From the NCBI RefSeq assembly GCF_008974245.1, contig NZ_BBZI01000006.1, positions 1,005,214 through 1,069,213 of the forward strand: 64,000 nucleotides of DNA. Reading direction: 5' to 3'. Position 1 is the stretch's first letter. Every line of letters starts with the position of its first letter. Below, in pieces: positions 10,815-19,111 of this stretch. Under the pieces are notes generated by a model that worked only from the letters and a program-made list of their open reading frames with translations, was not told the origin of the DNA and searched no databases. The position numbers were made by a program, and so were the translations under genes. The DNA is from Streptomyces abyssomicinicus. GTDB lineage: Bacteria > Actinomycetota > Actinomycetes > Streptomycetales > Streptomycetaceae.

Positions 10815-11561
10815 GTGGGGGACGACGCGGAGCTGACCGCCGCGGTGCACGCGGCACAGGACGGGAACGAGACCGCGTTCCGGACTGTGTACCGCACGGT
10901 GCATCCACGGCTGTTCGGTTATGTACGCACACTGGTGGGCGATCCGGATGCCGAGGACGTCACCTCGGAGGCGTGGCTGCAGATCGCCCGCGACCTCCAC
11001 CGGTTCAGCGGGGACGCGGACCGGTTCCGGGGGTGGGCGGCGCGCATCGCGCGCAACCGGGCGCTCGACCACATACGGATGCGGGGCCGCCGTCCGGCGA
11101 CCGCGGGCGACGAGACGGAGCTCGCCGACCGGCCGGCCACCGCGGACACGGCGGCGGAGGCGATCGACGCCCTCGCCACCGACCGGGCGTTCGCGCTGAT
11201 CTCCCGTCTGCCGGCCGACCAGGCCGAGGCCGTGGTGCTGCGCGTGGTCATGGGTCTGGACGCCAGGTCGGCCGCCGCGACACTCGGCAAACGGCCGGGC
11301 GCGGTGCGGCAGGCCGCCCACCGCGGGCTGAAGCGGCTCGCCGAACTGCTGGCCGAGCCGGGGCCGGAGCCGGAGCCGCGGTCGGGCCGCGACGCCGGGA
11401 CGGGACCGGAGCCGGACCCGGTGGGGGTCGCCTCGGCGGAGGCCGTCGCCGAACGCACCGGCCTGCTCGGGCTGGTGCCGACGCCCAGGTGGCCGCGCCA
11501 GCGGCTGGTGGCGTCCGCCGGAGTGACGTACGCGCCGACGCGGACGCAGAAGGACATGTGA
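10815..11561 (+). CDS. ECF-type RNA polymerase sigma factor
   Basis: The 248-residue protein has a sigma region 2 (about 10-90, FRTVYRTVHPRLFGYVRTL and EDVTSEAWLQIA) and a sigma region 4 (about 118-170, LISRLPADQAEAVVLRVV and a helix-turn-helix around RPGAVRQAAHRGLKRL). It also has an unusual C-terminal tail of about 75 residues. It directs RNA polymerase to a small regulon. Its TGA overlaps the ATG of the next gene by one base (TGATG), so the two products are made together, and the partner, which has a membrane helix, is a candidate regulator of it. I could not identify the promoter it recognises. Confidence 0.9.
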   Translation: MGDDAELTAAVHAAQDGNETAFRTVYRTVHPRLFGYVRTLVGDPDAEDVTSEAWLQIARDLHRFSGDADRFRGWAARIARNRALDHIRMRGRRPATAGDETELADRPATADTAAEAIDALATDRAFALISRLPADQAEAVVLRVVMGLDARSAAATLGKRPGAVRQAAHRGLKRLAELLAEPGPEPEPRSGRDAGTGPEPDPVGVASAEAVAERTGLLGLVPTPRWPRQRLVASAGVTYAPTRTQKDM

Positions 11562-12958
11562 TGCCCGACGAGCACGACAGGTGGCTGGACCGCGCGACGG
11601 CCGAACGTCTGCTGCGCGGTGAGCGCCTGGGCGCGCGGGACCCGGCGCCGGCCCGGGACCTCGCGCGGATGCTGGAGCGGCTCTCGGCGGAGCCGGCGGA
11701 CGACGCGTCCACGGAGGGCGCATCCACCGGCAGCGCGTTCACGGACGGTGCGTCCACCGGCAGCGCGTTCACGGAGGGTGCGTTCACAGACGGTGCCTCC
11801 ACCGAGGGCGCGTTCACAGACGGTGCGTCCACGGACGGGATGTCCGCGGGCGGTCCGTGCACGGGCAGTTCGTTCACGGGCGGCGTGTCCGAGGGCAACG
11901 CGTTCGCGGGCGGCACGCTCGCAGGAGGCGCATCAGCGGGCGGCACACTCGCGGGCGGCCCGTTCACGGGCGGGGTGACCGTCGGTGGTGTGCTCGCGGG
12001 TGAGGACGCCGCGGTGGCCGCCTTCCGCGCGGCGCGTGCGGCGTCCGCGGCGGACGTGCCGGGCGCGGCGCGGCCGGTGCGCGGCCGGGCCGGACGCGGG
12101 AGCGCCCGGCACCGGTACGTGCTGGCCGCGGTGCTGGTGGCCGGTGTGGTCGGAGGCGGCGCGGCGATCGGCGGCGGGCTGCACGGCCTCGGCTCCCCGG
12201 ACCGGGCGCCGGCCGGCTCGGCCGCCACGGCGCTGCCGCTGCCGGACGGAACGTCCACGCCGGTGCCGCTGGGCTCGGATGCCCCTTCCCACGCCCTGCC
12301 GGACGGCCTCGGCCCGGACGACGGCGCGACGCTGCGTCCGTCGCCCGGGAAGGGTGCGTCGGGCGGGGACACGGCCGGACCGGACCGCCAGGGCTCCGGC
12401 TCCTCCGGCACGGAGGACGCGGACCGGCGGGAGCGGAACCGCGACGGAGCGGCCTCGGGCGGCGAACCCTTCTCCGGAGCGCACGGCGAGGACCACGGGC
12501 GCGACGCGCGGGATTCGCTGAGGAGCGCCTGCCGCGACTTCCTCGCCGGGAGGCCGCTGACGGCGGAGCAACGGCGGAAGCTGGAGGCGGCGGCCGGGGA
12601 CGCCGGGGTGTCCGCGTACTGCGCCCGCCTCACGGACGACGACGACCCGCCGAGCGGCGGCCGGCTGAAGAACGACGAGGAGCGGGACGGGGACGACGGG
12701 GGCAAGGGCACCGGCAACGGCAAGGACCGGGGCAGGGACAAGGACAAGGACAAGGACAAGGGGGGCGACCGGGGGAACGGCAGGGGCGACGGCCGGCGGA
12801 CGTCCGCCGGTTCCGGCTCCGGCGGCCCCGCCCGCACGGCCGCGCACGCCCCCGGCTCCCGGGACGGCTCCCGCTCCGCCGAAGCATCCCGCACGGCCTC
12901 CGGCGGCCACGGCGACGGCGGCACCGCCCGCCGCGGTCACTCCTCCTCCCGCCGCTGA
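11561..12958 (+). CDS. Single-pass membrane protein with pentapeptide repeats, co-translated with sigma factor
   Basis: The 465-residue protein has a short soluble N-terminus (DRWLDRATAERLLRG), a run of twenty 5-residue units (49-148), one membrane helix (about 188-211), and a charged, disordered C-terminal half with a Lys-Asp run. A helical segment before it (DSLRSACRDFLAGRPLT) contains two Cys-bearing helices (ACRDF and YCARL). The gene arrangement is that of sigma/anti-sigma pairs, and the N-terminus would be cytoplasmic. There is no zinc-binding HxxxCxxC motif, so an anti-sigma role is only inferred. I recognise no named domain. Confidence 0.75.
   Translation: MPDEHDRWLDRATAERLLRGERLGARDPAPARDLARMLERLSAEPADDASTEGASTGSAFTDGASTGSAFTEGAFTDGASTEGAFTDGASTDGMSAGGPCTGSSFTGGVSEGNAFAGGTLAGGASAGGTLAGGPFTGGVTVGGVLAGEDAAVAAFRAARAASAADVPGAARPVRGRAGRGSARHRYVLAAVLVAGVVGGGAAIGGGLHGLGSPDRAPAGSAATALPLPDGTSTPVPLGSDAPSHALPDGLGPDDGATLRPSPGKGASGGDTAGPDRQGSGSSGTEDADRRERNRDGAASGGEPFSGAHGEDHGRDARDSLRSACRDFLAGRPLTAEQRRKLEAAAGDAGVSAYCARLTDDDDPPSGGRLKNDEERDGDDGGKGTGNGKDRGRDKDKDKDKGGDRGNGRGDGRRTSAGSGSGGPARTAAHAPGSRDGSRSAEASRTASGGHGDGGTARRGHSSSRR
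11705..12004 (+). repeat. Twenty tandem 15-bp units encoding pentapeptides
   Basis: In-frame units of 15 bases encode Ala-Ser/Phe-Thr-Asp/Glu-Gly type pentapeptides; the first ten units are closest (ASTEG, ASTGS, AFTDG) and later ones drift (TLAGG, PFTGG). They lie inside the membrane partner of the sigma factor. Confidence 0.9.
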
Positions 12959-12991
12959 CCCCCGGCAGGCCCCGGTGCCGGGCCGCACCCG

Positions 12992-13456
12992 TCAGGGACC
13001 GGTCGTGCCCTCGATCAGTTCGTGGTGGGCCGGCTGGAGCCCCTCCGGCAGGTCCTGCGGGTCGCACCACCTCGCCTCGAGGATCTCGAAGTCGTCGATG
13101 ACCAGTTCCCCGCCGACCAGTTCCGCCTCGTAGGCGACCTCCAGCCGCAGCCGGAATCCGCTGCGCAGCCGGACCAGACGGCCCGGCCGGACGTCGAGGC
13201 CCGTCTCCTCCTTGACCTCGCGGACCACCGTCTGCCCGAACTCCTCGCCCCGCTTGGCGAACCCGGTCGGCAGCCCCCACGGCAGGTCGGGGTTCCACAG
13301 CCGGTGCCGGAGCAGCAGCACCCGCCCTCGGTCGTCCCGGACCACGCCCGTCACGCCCACCATGTAGGTCGCGTTGGCCAGCCAGAGGATCCGCCACTGC
13401 CACGAGCCGCGGATCCGCCTCCAGACGGTGGCGATGAGCCGCTTGGGAGTCGTCAC
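12992..13456 (-). CDS. Nudix hydrolase
   Basis: The 154-residue protein has the complete Nudix box: GFAKRGEE, then REVKEETGL, with the metal-binding Glu residues. Such enzymes cleave nucleoside diphosphates linked to another group; the substrate cannot be told from sequence. I chose the GTG at 13456, giving VTTPKRL; a longer frame would run through the operator region of the divergent gene and has poor codon bias. The start overlaps a GGGGGA stretch lying very close, so the ribosome binding site is not ideal. Confidence 0.85.
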   Translation of the reverse strand: MTTPKRLIATVWRRIRGSWQWRILWLANATYMVGVTGVVRDDRGRVLLLRHRLWNPDLPWGLPTGFAKRGEEFGQTVVREVKEETGLDVRPGRLVRLRSGFRLRLEVAYEAELVGGELVIDDFEILEARWCDPQDLPEGLQPAHHELIEGTTGP

Positions 13457-13528
13457 TCCCCCAGCGTAGGCGCGCGCACGGCGCCGCGACCCCCCGCGTC
13501 CGGCCTCGCGTCGGCGGGCGCCTCCAGC

Positions 13529-13557
13529 TTGAACATGTTCAAAAAGAGGTCTACCTT
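13529..13557 (+). promoter_or_regulatory. Promoter overlapped by palindromic operator O1
   Basis: TTGAAC (13529-13534), 17 bases, TACCTT (13552-13557) fits a housekeeping promoter, including the TAnnnT -10 form. The -35 is the left half of the perfect palindrome TTGAACATGTTCAA (13529-13542), so a repressor bound there would block it. It reads toward the membrane protein at 13602. Confidence 0.7.
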
Positions 13558-13574
13558 CATCCCCGTCAGCGTTT

Positions 13575-13588
13575 TTGAACGCGTTCAA
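13575..13588 (+). promoter_or_regulatory. Operator O2
   Basis: TTGAACGCGTTCAA is a perfect palindrome with the same half-site as O1, 46 bases away centre to centre. It lies downstream of the expected transcription start and just before the ribosome binding site. The likely ligand is the TetR protein encoded two genes downstream. Confidence 0.7.
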
Positions 13589-13601
13589 GGAAGGTGGGGG
13601 C

Positions 13602-14015
13602 ATGGACCTCACGGTGATCACGTACGTCGTCTACCTGGTCGTCAGCATCGGGCTCACGGTCTGGGTGGCGCGCACCCTCAGCAGCAACGGGCGGATCTTC
13701 CTCGCCGACGTGATGAAGGGCGACGAGAAGCTGGCCGGGGCCGTCAACCACCTGCTGGTGGTGGGCTTCTACCTGGTGAACTTCGGCTTCGTGGCCCTCT
13801 ACCTCAACCGGGACGAGACCGTCGGCAGCGCCCGCGGCGTCTTCGAGGCGCTCTCCACCAAGCTCGGTGTGGTGCTCCTGGTCCTCGGCGTGCTGCACCT
13901 GGGCAACGTCTGGGTGCTCAGCAGGATCCGCCGGCGTGGCCGGATGGAGCAGGAGCAGGTGCCGCCGGTGGACCCGCAGGCCTGGGCCCCGCCCGTCGCG
14001 CCGGCCGGGGCGTGA
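13602..14015 (+). CDS. Small integral membrane protein under TetR-type operators
   Basis: The 137-residue protein has three membrane helices (about 2-24, 50-70, 88-108) with a cytoplasmic loop FLADVMKGDEKLAGAVNH between the first two and a polar C-terminal tail. I do not recognise a characterised family. The ATG has GGAAGG nearby upstream, and the gene starts 14 bases after operator O2. Its TGA overlaps the GTG of the DCC protein, and the TetR gene follows, so the three probably act together. Confidence 0.82.
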   Translation: MDLTVITYVVYLVVSIGLTVWVARTLSSNGRIFLADVMKGDEKLAGAVNHLLVVGFYLVNFGFVALYLNRDETVGSARGVFEALSTKLGVVLLVLGVLHLGNVWVLSRIRRRGRMEQEQVPPVDPQAWAPPVAPAGA

Positions 14016-14515
14016 ACGCGTCCCGACGGGTGCCGGTCACCGGGCTGACGGTGCTCCACGACGCCGACTGCCCGCTCTGCCGGCACCTGAGCGACTGGCT
14101 GCGGCGGCAGCCCCGCCTGGTCCGGCTGGACCTGGTGCCGGCCGCCTCCGAGGAGGCCCGGCGCCGCTTCCCCGGCGTCGACCACGCGGCGACCCTGGAC
14201 GAGATCACGGTGGTCGGGGACGCCGGCCAGGTCTACACGGGCCCGGCCGCCTGGATCGTCTGCCTGTGGGCGCTGCGCGAGTACCGCCCGCTCGCCCACC
14301 GGCTGAGCACTCCGGCCGGTGCCCGGGTGGCGCGTGCCGCGGTGCTCGCGGCCTCCAAGTGGCGGGCCCACCTGAGGAGCGGGACGGCGGCGCAGGTGCC
14401 GGGCCGCTGGGGCGGCGGGGTGTACCGGCGGGAGGACGGCTGGGTCTACCACCCCGACCTCGGATGGGCCCTCGACGCCCCCGGCTGCCCCGACGGGGCG
14501 TGCCCCGCGGGCTGA
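14012..14515 (+). CDS. DCC-family (DUF393) thiol-disulfide oxidoreductase-like protein
   Basis: The 167-residue protein has the family motif DADCPLC (Asp17, Cys20, Cys23) near the start, followed by the thioredoxin-like pattern HLSDWLRRQ. A CxxC pair in this place suggests redox activity, but no substrate is known. The C-terminus holds CPDGAC, another possible Cys pair. The GTG overlaps the stop of the preceding membrane protein by three bases, so the two are coupled. Confidence 0.85.
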   Translation: MNASRRVPVTGLTVLHDADCPLCRHLSDWLRRQPRLVRLDLVPAASEEARRRFPGVDHAATLDEITVVGDAGQVYTGPAAWIVCLWALREYRPLAHRLSTPAGARVARAAVLAASKWRAHLRSGTAAQVPGRWGGGVYRREDGWVYHPDLGWALDAPGCPDGACPAG

Positions 14516-14538
14516 GGGCACTGGTTAGGCTCGGGGGC

Positions 14539-15378
14539 GTGCCCGAACCGAAGGAACCCCGAGCCCCCAGGCCCAAGAGCGAGCAGACCCGCACGCTGAT
14601 CCTGGAGACGGCGATGCGCCTCTTCCAAGAGCGGGGCTACGACCGCACCACCATGCGGGCCGTCGCCCAGGAGGCCGGGGTCTCGGTGGGCAACGCCTAC
14701 TACTACTTCTCCGGCAAGGAACACCTGATCCAGGGCTTCTACGACCGGATCGGCGCCGAGCACCGGGTGGCGGTCCGGTCGGTCCTGGACCGGGAGACCG
14801 ACCTTCAGGCCCGGCTGGCCGGCGTGCTCAGGGCCTGGCTGGACGTGGCCGAGCCGTACCACGAGTTCGCCGCGCAGTTCTTCAAGAACGCCGCCGACCC
14901 GGACTCCCCGCTGAGCCCCTTCTCCCCCGACTCCAGGGCCCCCCGCGAGGAGTCCATCGGGATCTTCCGCGAGGTGCTGGCCGGTTCCAAGGCCAAGGTG
15001 CCGGCCGAGCTGAAGGACACCCTGCCGGAGCTGATGTGGCTCTCCCTGATGGGGCTGGTCGTGTACTGGGTCTTCGACCGCACCCCGGGCCGTGAGCGCA
15101 GTTACCGCCTCGCCGAACGGGGCGCCCGGCTGACCACCCTCGGTGTCTCCCTGGCCCGCTTCCGGGTGCTGCGGCCCCTGGTCCGCGAGGTCCACGAGCT
15201 GTTCACGGACTTCCTGCCTGGCATGGCCGACGCGAAGACCGGCACCGCGGCCGCCACGGAGGAGCCCGGGGAGCCCGGGGAGCCCGGCGAGTCCGGCGAG
15301 CCCGGTAGGGCCGGGGGTCCCGGGAAGTCCGGCGAGCCCGGCCCGCGGACGCCCGGCCGATCCGACCGATCCGGCTGA
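14539..15378 (+). CDS. TetR-family transcriptional repressor with collagen-like tail
   Basis: The N-terminal helix-turn-helix (about 15-65, MRAVAQEAGVSVGNAYYYF) is typical of TetR proteins; a helical ligand-binding domain follows to about residue 235. The last 40 residues are a run of Gly-X-Y triplets (GEPGEPGES and similar), unusual for this family. The GTG lies seven bases after TAGGCT, which fits a leaderless transcript; no separate ribosome binding site is needed. It sits directly behind the membrane/DCC pair whose promoter holds two palindromic operators, so it most likely controls that promoter. The inducing ligand is unknown. Confidence 0.9.
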   Translation: MPEPKEPRAPRPKSEQTRTLILETAMRLFQERGYDRTTMRAVAQEAGVSVGNAYYYFSGKEHLIQGFYDRIGAEHRVAVRSVLDRETDLQARLAGVLRAWLDVAEPYHEFAAQFFKNAADPDSPLSPFSPDSRAPREESIGIFREVLAGSKAKVPAELKDTLPELMWLSLMGLVVYWVFDRTPGRERSYRLAERGARLTTLGVSLARFRVLRPLVREVHELFTDFLPGMADAKTGTAAATEEPGEPGEPGESGEPGRAGGPGKSGEPGPRTPGRSDRSG

Positions 15379-15389
15379 GCGGCCCGGCG

Positions 15390-15535
15390 GCGGGCGGCGC
15401 GGCCCGGGGCGGGCGGCGCGGCCCGGGGCGGGCGGCGCGGCCCGGGGCGGGCGGCGCGGCCCGGGGCGGGCGGCGCGGCGCGGCGCGGGCGGCGCGGCCC
15501 GGGGCGGGCGGCGCGGCGCGGCGCGGCGTCGGGTA
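15390..15535. repeat. 19-bp GC-only tandem repeat between convergent genes
   Basis: A 19-base unit beginning CCCGGGGCGGGCGG recurs about five times, then degenerates into GGCGC runs. It lies just past the tetR stop and before the binding-protein stop. It holds no gene. Confidence 0.8.
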
Positions 15536-15572
15536 CGGGCAGGCGGCGCGCCCCGGGGGCGCGCCCGTGCGG

Positions 15573-17126
15573 CTAGAGCCAGCCCAGGCGCCAGAGGCGG
15601 AAGACCCCGGTGCCGTCGTTGAGGAACTGGCCGCCGCGGACGTCCTTGCTGGTGACCGTGTACTCCTTGCGCTGCCAGAGCGGGATCACCGGGACCTTCT
15701 CGGCGGTCAGGTTCTGCAGCTCCTCGAAGGTCCGCACCGCCCGCGTCCGGTCGCCGAAGGACTGGCTCTGCCGGATCAGTTCGTCGATCCGCTTGTCGCT
15801 GAAGCCGTTCTTCATGCCGTTGCCGCTGCCGATCAGCGCCGCGGAGAAGTTGTCCGGGTCCGGGTAGTCCGCGATCCAGCCGAGCGTGTAGGCGTCGAAC
15901 TCGCCCTTGACGTAGTCCTTCTGGAAGGCGGACCACTCGCGGCCCTCCAGCTTGACCAGGAAGACGCCGTCCTCCTCCAGCTGTTCCTTGAGCTCGTAGG
16001 CCTCCTTCTCCCGCGCGCCGACCCTGGGGAAGCCGAGGGAGATCGGGACCGGCGTCTGGACCCCGGCCCGCCGCAGCAGCTCGCGGGCCTGGCCCGGGTC
16101 ACGCTCCGGGAAGGCGTCGAAGAAGGACGTGTTGTGGCCGGTGAAGCCCGCCGGGATCAGCGAGTAGAGCGGCTCGACGGTGCCCTCCAGCACCTTGGCG
16201 GCGATCTTCTCGCGGTCGATCATCCAGGCCAGCGCCTTGCGCACCGAGGGGTCGGCGAGCGGGGCGCCGGTACGGACGTTGAGGACCAGGTTGTTGGTGG
16301 AGGACCCGTCGCTCTCGGAGACCCGGTGGTCCGGGTCGGCGGGCGACATCCCGGCGAGCGTCTCGGGCGGCAGCTCCCGGGAGGCGACGTCGATGGAGCG
16401 GGCCTTCCACGCCTCGTCCAGCGCCGCCGCGTCGGTGAAGTACCGCAGGGTGACGGGCGTGGCCTTGTCGTCCACGGCCCCCCGGTAGTCCGGGTTGGGC
16501 TCGAGGACGGTCTCCTTGCCCTCCTTGTACGAGACCAGCCGGTACCGGCCGGTGCCGTCCACGCCGGTGCCTCCGCGCAGCTCCTCCGCCGGGTACACCT
16601 CGCTGTCCACGATCGCTCCGGCGCCGGTGGCGAGCTTGAACGGGAAGGTGGCGTCCGGGCTGGAGAGCTTGAACGTGACCTCCTTGCCGTCCGCCTTGAC
16701 CGAGTCCAGGGTGGAGAAGAGCGAGGCGGGCCCCACCTCGGAGTTGATCTTCAGCACCCGCTCGAAAGAGAACTTCACGTCCTCGGCGGTCATTTCGCGG
16801 CCGCTGGGGAACCTCAGCCCGTCGCGCAGCCGGCAGACGTAGACCTTCGCGTCGTCCCCACTGAAGCCGCACTCCTCGGCGGCGTCCGGCACCGGCTCGG
16901 TGCTGCCCGGCTGATAGGTCGTCAACGTCTGGAAGACGTTGGAGAACACCCCCCAGGATCCGGCGTCGTAGGCGCCGGCCGGGTCCAGCGAGGTCACCAC
17001 GTCGCTGGTGCCGACCACGATGGGCTTGGCGTCCGCCTCGGCGTCGGGCATCAACTGCCACGCACCGACGCCGACGACGACGAGGACAAGCAAGGTCGCG
17101 AGAATTCGCACCCGAACCGAGCGCAC
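15573..17126 (-). CDS. ABC transporter substrate-binding protein, family 5 (oligopeptide type)
   Basis: The 517-residue protein has an N-terminal hydrophobic segment (about 4-24) and a full SBP_bac_5 domain: TAEDVKFSFERVL near residue 115, and SVRKALAWMIDREKI and YPDPDNF further on. Such proteins bring peptides or other solutes to an ABC importer. There is no lipobox Cys, so it is membrane-anchored by its N-terminus or secreted. No permease or ATPase gene is adjacent, making it an orphan. I chose the GTG at 17126, which has GGGAGG five bases upstream; an in-frame GTG at 17150 has none. Confidence 0.87.
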   Translation of the reverse strand: MRSVRVRILATLLVLVVVGVGAWQLMPDAEADAKPIVVGTSDVVTSLDPAGAYDAGSWGVFSNVFQTLTTYQPGSTEPVPDAAEECGFSGDDAKVYVCRLRDGLRFPSGREMTAEDVKFSFERVLKINSEVGPASLFSTLDSVKADGKEVTFKLSSPDATFPFKLATGAGAIVDSEVYPAEELRGGTGVDGTGRYRLVSYKEGKETVLEPNPDYRGAVDDKATPVTLRYFTDAAALDEAWKARSIDVASRELPPETLAGMSPADPDHRVSESDGSSTNNLVLNVRTGAPLADPSVRKALAWMIDREKIAAKVLEGTVEPLYSLIPAGFTGHNTSFFDAFPERDPGQARELLRRAGVQTPVPISLGFPRVGAREKEAYELKEQLEEDGVFLVKLEGREWSAFQKDYVKGEFDAYTLGWIADYPDPDNFSAALIGSGNGMKNGFSDKRIDELIRQSQSFGDRTRAVRTFEELQNLTAEKVPVIPLWQRKEYTVTSKDVRGGQFLNDGTGVFRLWRLGWL

Positions 17127-17257
17127 AGGTCCCTCCCCAGGGCCCGACACAGCAAAATTTCGCCGATATTCGTCAGACCTTCACATCGGCGGCCACACTG
17201 AACCACAGGTGTGACGCGTGGGGAAGGAGTTCGCCAGAACCCGAAATTTCGGGGCTG

Positions 17258-18673
17258 TCAGGCCCGCAGGGACGCCAGTTCCACCACGGTGATGTCCGAG
17301 GGAGCCCCGACCCTGGTGGGAGGCCCCCAGGCGCCGGCGCCACGGCTGACGAACAGCTGGGTGTCGCCGTACTTCTCCAGCCCGGCCACCGTGGGGTTGG
17401 CCAGCCCGGCGAGGTAGGGGCCCGGCCAGAGCTGACCGCCGTGGGTGTGGCCGGAGAGCTGGAGGTCGACGCCGTGCCGCACGGCCTCGTCGATGGTGAC
17501 GGGCTGGTGGGACAGGAGCACGACCGCGCGGGAGGTGTCGCGGTCGCCCAGCGCCCGTGCGAAGTCGGGGCCCTGGCCGTGGTCCTCGCCCGCGATGTCG
17601 TTGACGCCGGCCAGGTCGAAGTGGGCAAGCTCGGTGCGGACGTTCTCCAGCGGGAGCAGGCCCAGGTCGCGGACCTCGTCCACCCACTCCTCGGCGCCGG
17701 AGAAGTACTCGTGGTTGCCGGTGACGAAGTACGCGCCGTGCCGGGCGCGCAGTCCGGCGAGCGGGGCGGCGGCCGGGCCCAGGTCGCGGACGGAGCCGTC
17801 GACCAGGTCGCCGACGACGGCGATCAGGTCCGGCTGGGTCGAGTTGACGGTGTCCACCACACGCTGCGCGAAGGAGCGTCCCAGCACCGGGCTGAGGTGG
17901 ACGTCGCTGACCACGGCTATCCGGAACCCGTGCGCGGCGCGCGGCAGCCGGGCCAGCGGGACGGTGACCCGCTTGACGGTCGGGCCGTTCAGCACGCCGT
18001 AGGTGCCGGCGCCGACGGTGCCGAGACCGGCCACCGCGGCCGCCGCGCCGACGGAACGGGCGACGAACAGGCGGCGGGACAGGCCTTCCGGGAGCGTGGT
18101 GGCCTTCTCCTCCGGCTTCGCGCCGGCCTTCTCCGCGGAGCCCTCCGGGGAGTTGGCGTCGGCGTTCCCCGCGGGCTTCTCCTCGTCCGGCCGCACGGCC
18201 ACCGAACCGGCCGGGTCGCCGGCGTCGGAGCGGGTGCCGTCGGCCGTGGCCGCAACCGCGGTGCGGCCCGGGACCGAGGCGGCGGAGGAGGCGGCGGGTG
18301 CGTGCGCGGCGTCGGCCGCCCCGAGCCCGGCCTCCGCCGCGTGGCGGGCGTCCCGGCGGGCCAGGGCGCGGCGCAGCAGCGGACGCAGCGGCTCGGTGAC
18401 GATCAGGGCCATCGGGACGTAGATCATCACCGCCATCCAGAGGAAGCCGGGCCAGGCGACGACACGGCGCAGCGAGAACGGCAGGGTCTCCCCGCGGCTG
18501 GTCATGGCGCCGAACAGCAGCACCACGCCCAGCAGGAAGACCGCGGTGCCCAGCCGCCGGGCCAGGCTCTTCGGGACGGTGGTGTCCCGCACCAGACGCC
18601 GCCACATGTACCAGTGCAGGGCCGCGAGCGCGGCCACCGCGAGCAGTGCGACAAGTACGAATAGGAAGCCCAC
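17258..18673 (-). CDS. Membrane-anchored calcineurin-like metallophosphoesterase
   Basis: The 471-residue protein begins with about three to four membrane helices (1-125), then a charged linker and a twin-arginine-like stretch SRRLFVARS followed by a further hydrophobic segment (about 225-250). The catalytic domain follows, with all metal motifs: SDVHLS, GDLVDG, GNHEYF, LSHQP and GHTHGGQ. The catalytic domain should be extracytoplasmic, as in YkuE/YaeI-type enzymes, which act on lipid phosphates. The substrate is not known. The GTG at 18673 is the only nearby in-frame start before the first helix; the ribosome binding site is weak. Confidence 0.85.
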   Translation of the reverse strand: MGFLFVLVALLAVAALAALHWYMWRRLVRDTTVPKSLARRLGTAVFLLGVVLLFGAMTSRGETLPFSLRRVVAWPGFLWMAVMIYVPMALIVTEPLRPLLRRALARRDARHAAEAGLGAADAAHAPAASSAASVPGRTAVAATADGTRSDAGDPAGSVAVRPDEEKPAGNADANSPEGSAEKAGAKPEEKATTLPEGLSRRLFVARSVGAAAAVAGLGTVGAGTYGVLNGPTVKRVTVPLARLPRAAHGFRIAVVSDVHLSPVLGRSFAQRVVDTVNSTQPDLIAVVGDLVDGSVRDLGPAAAPLAGLRARHGAYFVTGNHEYFSGAEEWVDEVRDLGLLPLENVRTELAHFDLAGVNDIAGEDHGQGPDFARALGDRDTSRAVVLLSHQPVTIDEAVRHGVDLQLSGHTHGGQLWPGPYLAGLANPTVAGLEKYGDTQLFVSRGAGAWGPPTRVGAPSDITVVELASLRA

Positions 18674-18729
18674 GTCCGGTAAGTCCCCTGTCCCTGTGTG
18701 TGGTTGGGCGCCGACGGCGGCGCCGACGA

Positions 18730-18972
18730 CTATGAGTTGCGCCGCAATGCGCGAACTCCGCGCAACCCGATGACCCCCACGACCGTCCCCAGTACGAAGG
18801 AGACCACCGCGAGCAGCAGGTGGACCCAGAAGTACCCGGTCGGGTCCCCCGCGTCGTCGAACGCGAGACCGCTGCCGTCCTTGTAGAGGTTTTTGACGAA
18901 AGTGACCCAGATGACCCAGCTCCACACCCCGAAGGCGAGAAGGAACCAGGAGACGGGTCGGCTGAGCTTCAT
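18730..18972 (-). CDS. SCO4848-family small membrane protein
   Basis: The 80-residue protein has two membrane helices (about 5-25 and 46-70) joined by a loop with NLYKDGSG. It matches the family named after S. coelicolor SCO4848, whose function is unknown. A -10-like GATACT ends six bases before the ATG, so the message may be leaderless. It is divergent from the D,D-carboxypeptidase gene, as in related genomes (recalled). Confidence 0.85.
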   Translation of the reverse strand: MKLSRPVSWFLLAFGVWSWVIWVTFVKNLYKDGSGLAFDDAGDPTGYFWVHLLLAVVSFVLGTVVGVIGLRGVRALRRNS

Positions 18973-19111
18973 ACGGCCAGTATCGCCGCCGGACCGCGCG
19001 GCCGGTGGCCGGGGTGGCGGTCCGGCGGCCGAGTGCGACGCGAATCACGGCGGGGGGCGGGAGGAACACGGGGGTACGCCCGCACCGTCCTTGGCATGTA
19101 CGTTCTCGTCC

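Noticed and set aside
11561..12958. Zinc anti-sigma factor call for the sigma partner
   Set aside because: Gene layout fits, but the HxxxCxxC zinc motif is absent, so only a generic partner is claimed.
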